Source: Viola odorata
Taxonomy: Eukaryota > Streptophyta > Magnoliopsida > Malpighiales > Violaceae
Assembly (NCBI GenBank): GCA_963691705.1
Contig: OY829540.1
Location: 42,878,158 to 42,942,157, forward strand
DNA: 64,000 nt
Reading direction: 5' to 3'
Shown here one piece after another: positions 57,699-64,000 of this stretch (the first letter of the stretch is position 1; each line of letters starts with the position of its first letter). A program made the translations under genes and the position numbers. The notes beneath the pieces are model-generated. The model did no database searches. It had not been told where the DNA came from and was given only the letters and a program-made list of their open reading frames with translations.

Positions 57699-59420
57699 TC
57701 ATTCCTGGGCGTCCGAGTCCTGCTGCCAAAGGTACTCCATCGAAGCCAACTCCCCTTTCTTCATCTCTAACTCAGCCTCTAAGGCGGTAATTCGGCTTTG
57801 CAGTACTTGGTTGTTCCTTTCTCCCAAGTCTGCGCGAGTAGTCAAAACCCTTATCGTTGAATCCCTGTCTTCAATTATGGCACTTGATGCTTCTCTTTTG
57901 CAGGTTTCACTGCTCAAGCGTTCCTTAAAGGCCCTGAGGGCCACATTCTTTAGTACTGTTTGTACGCGGACGAACTCCTTGTGCTGCCTGTCCAGTTCAT
58001 TCATCTGGACCTTTAAGCCATATTGACGAGCTTCGGCCATATCCCTTTCCTCTATCATCAGATCTCGTTCTTCTTGTGCTGCTAGCATCTGTTCTACCAC
58101 TTGAGCGTAAGCCATGACATCCATTCCTTCGCTCACTTGCGATTCCCCTTCTTCTTCCATCGGTTTTTGATTTTCTGGGCGAGGTAAGACATTACCATTA
58201 ACTCGTCTCGACCTCCACTGTGGATATTCTGGTATTGTGGTTGCAGAGATGCCGTGCCCTTTGAGGCAGAAAGGGTGGGCCCAGTCATGGGCGTACAGCT
58301 GAATGTTCTGATCTTCTCCAGCGTGTGGCAGGTCTGATTTCGTCATGCCAAAAGTTACTGGAATGATTTGGGTGATGCGAAACTGTCTGAGGACGAGGGC
58401 CAGACAATAGTGAACGCATCCCCATGCTCCGATCAAAGGAACCCAAGGTAAGTGTCCGCAGCAGACGATGGGATTGGAAGTCTGCAGCCACTTGGCGTGC
58501 CAACTGAAGTCTTCTTCTGAGAGATTTATGAATCGGTTGATCCAGACATCCTTATTTTCCATCTCCCACCTATCCGTGGTCATTGCATTGATAACCCTGA
58601 GAAGAGGACATGACCTTATGTAACTTGCGAAGAAAATGGTCTGATCAGGAATCTGCTTGAAGTGGCTGACCAACCATACTGTCAACAACTGGGTGCAACA
58701 TGTAAGTCTCTCTTTCCCTTTTCTTCGACAAGAGTCCAAGGAGCGAAAGGTCTCGGCCAGAATGGCTGTTGTAGGATTGATGGCATTTGTTTCCATCTCG
58801 TAAAAGATGTTGGCTGCTGCAAAGTCGATGGCATTCCTCATTTTTGGAAAGAGGACAAATCCTACAATGGCGAAGGCCAGAATCCTTAAGCGTTTCTTTC
58901 CATTGGACAATCGAAAGCGTGCCTCAATATCTGACCAGCACCAGAAGTAGTCCCCCTCTCTGACACGAGTAGTGATTCCTAACAGCTTATCGAGCCTTAT
59001 TTTGACACTTGAGGAGTCGAGTCGAACATTCTGGTATATGGCCGATATAGGAGAGGTGAAGCACATCAGAGCTGAGTACTCCTCTAGCGTAGGGGTCAAG
59101 TCTACCTCTTTGTCGAAAGAGAAGCACCGATAATAGGGATCCCAGAATTTTAGGGCTGCCCGGATGCAACCCCAATCAGTCTTTACGTCGACTAGGGTCA
59201 GTAGCTTTCCATAAATACCCTCAAACTGTGTCTCTTCGTCTTCAGTCAGCTCATTTCTCAACATCCGGATCCTAGTTAAGTCAAAGTCCACGACTTCTAC
59301 TTTGATCTTAGTGGTGACGTCAGGGGCGAACCCACGTTCCAACAGATCTCCTTGTGTGACCTGATCGTCGAAACTTCGTCCCCCGAAAATATTAAATGAA
59401 AGTAGTGTAGGTGCCGTCAT
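57699..59420 (-). CDS. Ogre-1 ORF1, intact, 573 aa (DUF7745-like)
   Basis: This is the extra ORF that Ogre-type elements carry upstream of gag. It is open from ATG 59420 to the stop at 57699. The N-terminal 370 residues form a globular, mostly helical domain (FWDPYYRCFSFD, LTPTLEEYSALM, ISAIYQNV, NPTTAILAETFRSLD, LTCCTQLLTVWLVSHF, ITQIIPVTFGMT) of the kind I recall as DUF7745. After a linker, about residues 420-560 form a long coiled coil (EERDLMIEERDMAEARQYG, ITALEAELEMKKGELASM). It has no protease, zinc-knuckle or polymerase motif, and its function is unknown. The second copy at 39487-40620 is broken, whereas this one has no break. An acceptor-like TTTTTGTCCCATAG (AG at 59443-59442) stands 20 bases before the ATG. 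Confidence 0.88.
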   Translation of the reverse strand: MTAPTLLSFNIFGGRSFDDQVTQGDLLERGFAPDVTTKIKVEVVDFDLTRIRMLRNELTEDEETQFEGIYGKLLTLVDVKTDWGCIRAALKFWDPYYRCFSFDKEVDLTPTLEEYSALMCFTSPISAIYQNVRLDSSSVKIRLDKLLGITTRVREGDYFWCWSDIEARFRLSNGKKRLRILAFAIVGFVLFPKMRNAIDFAAANIFYEMETNAINPTTAILAETFRSLDSCRRKGKERLTCCTQLLTVWLVSHFKQIPDQTIFFASYIRSCPLLRVINAMTTDRWEMENKDVWINRFINLSEEDFSWHAKWLQTSNPIVCCGHLPWVPLIGAWGCVHYCLALVLRQFRITQIIPVTFGMTKSDLPHAGEDQNIQLYAHDWAHPFCLKGHGISATTIPEYPQWRSRRVNGNVLPRPENQKPMEEEGESQVSEGMDVMAYAQVVEQMLAAQEERDLMIEERDMAEARQYGLKVQMNELDRQHKEFVRVQTVLKNVALRAFKERLSSETCKREASSAIIEDRDSTIRVLTTRADLGERNNQVLQSRITALEAELEMKKGELASMEYLWQQDSDAQE

Positions 59421-59435
59421 GTTGAATGAGCAAAA

Positions 59436-59456
59436 TGGGTCCTATGGGACAAAAAT
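59436..59456 (-). other. Acceptor-like site before ORF1
   Basis: On the - strand, TTTTATTTTTGTCCCATAG|G, AG at 59443-59442. The next ATG is that of ORF1 (59420). Confidence 0.5.
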
Positions 59457-59933
59457 AAAATTTTAAATGCAAAGTAACCGGTACGTGTAAGAAATTTACA
59501 GTTCGTATAACAGAAAAATCATGTCAATATGCCAACAAGACAAATAGAGCCACGACAAACAGGTATAATCATGATGCATGTGCTGGGGCTTTGATTCCGA
59601 CATTTCTAACTGGCTTGAATGGTTCCCGGATGATACCATGAAAAGGTCCCTAAAGTGTCGTCCAGTCGCCCGATTCCTTGCGAAATCGTATAACCTTTCG
59701 ACTGGCTTTAGGGGTTCATCCGAGTTGGGATTGGTGAACACTACCTAGGACATGTGTCCTAGGGCGTCACTACTACCCTCCTATTTTGGTAATTGTTCCC
59801 TGGGTGTAGGGCGCTATGAAATGCATATGACAATTGGTAAAGCAAATAAATAAACAGACCAGCAATTGATCAAAGCAAATAAATAAACAAACAAAACACC
59901 TCTCTAAAAAGATAAAACCGGCTCCGACCCTAT

Positions 59934-59952
59934 GTCCCCAGTGAAGTCGCCA
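59934..59952 (-). other. Primer binding site of Ogre-1 (Arg-tRNA type)
   Basis: On the - strand, TGGCGACTTCACTGGGGAC, three bases inside the 5' LTR. It has the form described for Ogre elements. Confidence 0.85.
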
Positions 59953-60774
59953 AACTGTCGCACCTCGGAAATTTAAAAAAATTCGCGAGTGTGCAACGAA
60001 ATTTGAGACCTTCAGATGCTCGGCCTAAAAGGACGCCTCGCAGAATGCAATGAAGTCGCCACCCTAATTTGGTTGCTAGGCTTAGGGAACCCTAATCGTC
60101 ATGGCATAGGAAATATAATAAGTAAAAAAACTAAAGGCACAAAAAAAAGGGTCTGGACCCCAGACAAAGGTTCGGGGTCTTGTTATGGTCTCGGGAAGGT
60201 GTTAGGCACCCGAGACACATCCGAAAACGGTTACCGGTTGATGAGAGAGGTGTTTAAAAAGGTGTTTGAGAAATGCGTTTTGAAAAAGGGGGCCCTCAGA
60301 GGAATCGTCACTTTAGTCTTTATTATGATCGTGATGGGACTGAATTTTCCGTAAGACTGAATGAGCGCCCTCTTTTTTCATCATCGGGCCATGCATGATT
60401 AACTTAATTACTACGTGATCCTAACATGGATTGCTAACAGAGTACCAATTTAAATGATTGATTTTAAAGTGAAAAACTGAAGTGGGATCGAAAGTCCCCA
60501 TGTACATGCAGTCAATACAAGCGAGAATTTAAAATCATATGAACATGGCATTTTAAGCAACTCTTTAAACACGTTGTTCATGAGGGTTGATTTTAATTCT
60601 AGCAGTTCTATATATCATGCATGCAGTTGATATTTGCGAAAAGCATCGAATAAATAAAAGGGACTTGTGAGGCGTACTTTCGAGCGAAGCTTGAAATTAA
60701 CCTACAAAACGAGAGTGTTAGTGATGGCTTGAGAAATAACTAAGCAATTTTAAGAGTGCAAAAATTTAAATGAC

Positions 60775-61375
60775 AGTTGATTGCATACGAGAAATGATGG
60801 ATTTCACGCATACGAAAATGAGATGCTGAGTTTGATAAAAATGATGACAGTTGATTGTATGCGAAAAATGATGGATTTCACGCATACGAGATTTAAATGC
60901 TGAATTGATTTGCATGCGAAAAATGATGGATTTTAAGCATGCGAGAATTTAAATGCTACGTTGATTGCATGCGAAAAATGATTGATTTTAAGCATACAAG
61001 AATTTAAACGCGAGGTTGATTGCATGCGAAAAATGATTAATTTTACGCATACGAAAATGAAATGCTGTCTTGATTGCATGCGAAAAATGATGGATTTTAC
61101 GCATACGATAATTTAAATGCGAGGTTGATTGCATGCGAAAAATGATTAATTTTACGCATCGAAAATGAAATGTTGTTTTGATTGCATGCGAGAATTTAAA
61201 GGCTACATTGATTGCATGCGAAAAATGATTAATTTTACGCATACGAAAATGAAATGCTGTTTTGATTGCATGCGAAAAATGATGGATTTTACGCATACGA
61301 GAATTTAAATGCGAGGTTGATTGCATGCGAAAAATGATTAATTTTACGCATGCGAAAATGAAATGCTGTTTTGAT
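60775..61375 (-). repeat. Array A in 5' LTR of Ogre-1
   Basis: The same 55-60-bp units as at 41440-42045, with few substitutions and no obvious unit gain or loss. Confidence 0.85.
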
Positions 61376-61667
61376 TAGTGCAGAAAAATTAAATGCTGAG
61401 GGCAGAAAAATTAAATGTAGTTGACGATTTACAGGGAATAAAAAAGTTTGATGATGTGCAGAAAATAAAACAGATTAATAATGCAGAGAATAAACAGTTG
61501 GATATTTGCAGAAAATAAACTGTTGATATTTTCAGAAAAATAACAGTTGATAGATTGCAGAAAATAAACAGTTGATAAATTGCGGAAAATAAACAGTTGA
61601 TAAATTGCGGAAGAATTTCCAGCAGTTTTGCGAAAAATTAAAGCAGTTAAATATTTACGAGAATTAA

Positions 61668-62070
61668 AATGCGACCGACCATGTAGGCGGTATTGAATTT
61701 AAATTGCCGAAAGTAAATTGCTGAAATTTAAAGTGCGGAAAAGTAAAGTGCAGAAAAGTAAAGTGCGGAAAATTAAAGTGCGGAAAAGTAAACAGTTGAT
61801 AATTTGCGAAAGGATTTCCAGCAGTTTTGCGAAAAATTAAAGCAGTTGAATATTTACGAGAATTAAAATGCGACCGACCATGTAGGCGGTATTGAATTTA
61901 AATTGCTGAAAGTAAATTGCTGAAATTTAAAGTGCAGAAAAGTAAAATACGGAAAAGTAAACAGTTGATAATTTGCGGAAGGATTTCCAGCAGTTTTGCG
62001 AAAAAGTAAAGCAGTTGAATATTTACGAGAATTAAAATGCGACCGACCATGTAGGCGGTATTGAATTTAA
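61668..62070 (-). repeat. Array B in 5' LTR of Ogre-1 (three units)
   Basis: TGCGACCGACCATGTAGGCG at about 61669, 61868 and 62038. The unit that has CCAGCTGTTTTGCG in the other LTR is missing. Confidence 0.85.
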
Positions 62071-62376
62071 ATTGCTGAAAGTAAATTGCTGAAATTTAAA
62101 GTGCGAATAATTAAACAGTTGATATTTACAGAAAATAAACAGTTGATATTACAGAAAATCAAAAGTGTTAGTACGACAAATAATCATACGAAGCAAACGA
62201 GTATTTTACGAAAAAAAAGGTGAATTAAACAATTCATGTATAAAACATACGAAAAATAGCACGTATCATGAAAAACAATTATACGAAGCATGTGAGCATT
62301 TTACGTAAAAAAATTACGACTCGAAGGCTCGGAAAAATATAAATGGGCTGGGCCCAGCTTAAAAATTTGGAGAAAT

Positions 62377-62530
62377 GGGCCAGGAACAATTCCTGGCCCA
62401 AGGAAATTCATTTAAATGGTGATGGGCCAAGCCCATGACCTTTCCCTTATTCTGCACGAAGGCCAAATGGCCCAAAATTCTCATCTTCAACCTCTCCTCG
62501 CCGGCGCCACTACCGGCGACGGAGGTGGCG
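62377..62530 (-). other. Hairpins in 5' LTR of Ogre-1
   Basis: GGGCCAGGAA/TTCCTGGCCC (62377-62399), GGTGATGGGC/GCCCATGACC (about 62418-62440) and a CGCCGG/CCGGCG hairpin near 62495-62525. Confidence 0.7.
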
Positions 62531-62836
62531 AACCAGGCGATCAATTCGCCTGGTTCTTGGTCCAAAAGAAAGGCCTCCCTTCCCTCAGCACAGCCACATG
62601 ATCACAGCAAGAGAAGGGCAACCAAAACAGTGACAATTGCAACAAGAATAAGGATGCGCATTACCCGTTTAATTAGCAAATAAATACCTCACGCGTTTAA
62701 ACAATTTGATCAATGCTAATGTGATGAAATTCACTTAAAACTCAAGTGATTGGAACGAATTTGAGCAGTTAAATGACCATCAAAGGCAAGAACAAAAAAT
62801 AGAGAAAGAAACAGTAAGTGAGAAAGAGAGAAGGAA

Positions 62837-62846
62837 GCTTACAGTG
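62837..62846 (-). other. Conserved splice-donor-like site, 5' LTR
   Basis: On the - strand, GCACT|GTAAGCTTCC, GT at 62842-62841, about 145 bases below the TATA box. It would be the donor of a leader intron running to 59442 or 56990. Confidence 0.55.
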
Positions 62847-62978
62847 CTTGCCGGAGGTGGACCGGATTGAGCACAAGAAATGGGGTTCACTTGTACGTGG
62901 ATTGGCCCGGAAAAATGGAGGAGGAGTAGTGCTTTTTTTTGCAAAATTTTTGGACCCCTTTGTTCGAAGGGAACGTGG

Positions 62979-62988
62979 CTATTTATAG
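62979..62988 (-). promoter_or_regulatory. TATA box driving Ogre-1
   Basis: On the - strand, CTATAAATAG inside the palindrome GGCTATAAATAGCC. Transcription should start about 30 bases below, near 62950. Confidence 0.75.
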
Positions 62989-63929
62989 CCGCGGGAGTCG
63001 CGTGGGTGGCCGGAGGAGGAGCTGCGCGTGGAGGAGGGCATGGCCGTGATGAGGGCGGAGCTAGGGGGCTACGGGCTAGGGGCTTTAGACGCGATGGGAG
63101 CAGGTGGCTCGGGCGTGGGCTCGTGGCTGAGAATTCCCCGGCACTGTGCATGTGCATTATGCACATTAAATTGTCAACCGTTGATCTGGTTGACTTTCCT
63201 TGGTTGACCAGATCAACGGTTGAGATCAAAGGCCTTTAAGTCTCATTTAAATGGCCTCGAGCCGAGTCTCGCGGGCAAACGTTCCGACCTTTCGAGCCGA
63301 AGGTACTGGCGCGTAGAGAAAAATACGCCGGTTTTAACCGTCTACAGCGAATGACGAGAATTCCTCGTTTAACGTGTTTATTTTCGCGTTCAAAAACGTG
63401 AAATGTTTGAACGGAAAAATAATAACGTTACGCCGAAAATTACACGAGTCGCTGTAGACCGTTGCGTCCAGAAAAAAATCTAGCAACTAGTTGATGGAAA
63501 ACATTTTAAAGTCGAGCTATTGTCCGAGCAGGCTTACTCGGGTCCAATAAAAGCTCGAATAAAAATAATAATAAAATAATAAAAATACTAAAAAAATGCG
63601 ATAAAATACAAAAAATCCTAAAATTCACGAGATGGTCAAAAATGAAGAACAAACTAGAAAACGACTGCCGGATAGTCAAAAATGTGATTTTTAAGGCTAA
63701 AAATAATATTGACGATAATAATGAAAATACTTGCCGAAAAATTAAAAATGCGATTTCGAAAGCGGACGACGCTAACGATGTTGCTAAAATGCGAGGAAAA
63801 TCCTAAAAATGCTAGCGATAGTAAACTAACTACAGATGACTGTAAATTAAGTAAAAATGACGGTAAATTAAATAAATGACAGAAATGCTAAAATTGATTA
63901 AAAATGGCGTCAAAATTCGGGTATCAACA

Positions 63930-63934
63930 CAGCC
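63930..63934. repeat. 5-bp target duplication (CAGCC), right
   Basis: This repeats 40616-40620. Confidence 0.92.
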
Positions 63935-64000
63935 GAGCGGCGCTCGAATGGAAGAAGCCATTTTGCCTCGAAGGACACACTGTCTTAACCCAGCCAACTA
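63935..64000 (+). pseudogene. Ogre-2 ORF1, continuation after Ogre-1
   Basis: With Ogre-1 and one CAGCC removed, the frame from 40620 continues here. It reads through WKKPFCLEGHTVL, the counterpart of WAHPFCLKGHGIS in Ogre-1 ORF1. It is cut by the window end. Confidence 0.85.

Larger units (their letters stand above)
40621..63929 (-). mobile_element. Ogre-1: complete Ogre/Tat LTR retrotransposon, 23.3 kb, - strand
   Basis: Two LTRs of about 4 kb (59956-63929 is 5', 40621-44735 is 3') are flanked by CAGCC duplications. In transcription order it has: primer site 59934-59952, ORF1, gag-protease, a 154-bp intron, RT with two RNase H domains, integrase, a 4.2-kb 3' UTR and a polypurine tract at 44736-44752. 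The great size, the extra ORF1, the intron before RT and the dual RNase H are hallmarks of the Ogre group of Tat Ty3/gypsy elements. The LTRs are very similar, so insertion was fairly recent, yet gag has two nonsense codons and pol one. The target was ORF1 of another Ogre on the opposite strand. Confidence 0.95.
59956..63929 (-). repeat. 5' LTR of Ogre-1 (3974 bp)
   Basis: On the - strand it runs from TGTTGATACCC (63929) to GGTGCGACA (59956). One array-B unit of about 150 bp, present in the 3' LTR, is absent. Confidence 0.93.
34838..64000 (+). mobile_element. Ogre-2: Ogre/Tat element, + strand, split and partial
   Basis: It comprises the 5' LTR (34838-37570), primer site (37574-37592), a leader holding a solo LTR (37719-39094), and ORF1 (from 39487), which is broken at 40620 by Ogre-1 and resumes at 63935. 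Gag, protease, polymerase and the 3' LTR would lie beyond the window. It inserted into the Athila-like fragment. Confidence 0.85.

Overview
The window is nuclear DNA of a flowering plant, most likely a eudicot. It holds one recognisable host gene in a thick bed of retrotransposons. The plant signs are a spliced 13-exon gene, Ogre/Tat-type Ty3 elements, plant L1 elements with an RRM-type ORF1 and a zf-RVT tail, and primer binding sites typical of plant LTR elements. I see no bacterial operons, CRISPR arrays, rRNA or tRNA genes.

Layout. 1-1256: the 3' end of a Ty3/gypsy element (integrase C-terminus, then LTR). 1257-4286: an Ogre-type LTR lacking its 5' part, + strand. 4287-8868: an L1-type LINE on the - strand, cut at its 3' end by that LTR. 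8869-11102: AT-rich spacer with a perfect 58-bp inverted repeat. 11118-16664: a near-identical second LINE on the + strand with 15-bp target duplications and a poly(A) tail, so the two LINEs lie head to head. 17960-21027: a complete BOR4-type borate exporter gene (13 coding exons, 662 aa). 22868-31613: a gag-bearing Tat-like element, + strand, split by a complete gag-only element (23879-30213, - strand, 5-bp target duplication). 31614-33270: LINE wreckage. 33270-34837: an Athila-like LTR with the start of its interior. 34838 to the window end: a + strand Ogre element (Ogre-2). Ogre-2 carries a solo LTR in its leader (37719-39094). Its ORF1 is split by a complete 23.3-kb - strand Ogre element (Ogre-1, 40621-63929, 5-bp target duplication), and ORF1 resumes at 63935.

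Ogre-1 is the best-preserved element: about 4-kb LTRs, an Arg-tRNA-type primer site, an uninterrupted extra ORF1 of 573 aa, gag-protease with two nonsense codons and a duplicated zinc-finger module, and a 154-bp intron that fuses protease to polymerase. Its polymerase has RT, a decayed Ty3 RNase H and an intact second RNase H. One nonsense codon precedes an integrase with its DDE residues. A 4.2-kb 3' UTR of tandem repeats follows.

The most interesting signals are in the non-coding parts of the elements: (1) a short G-rich word repeated dozens of times across the gag-only element in coding and non-coding DNA alike; (2) two colinear 3'-UTR blocks shared by the gag-only element and Ogre-1; (3) a splice donor and a set of hairpins conserved in the transcribed part of four Ogre LTRs, with two acceptors placed so that ORF1 or gag supplies the first AUG; (4) the duplicated Gag module. 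Most breaks in the dead reading frames look like C-to-T changes, as expected of methylated, silenced elements.
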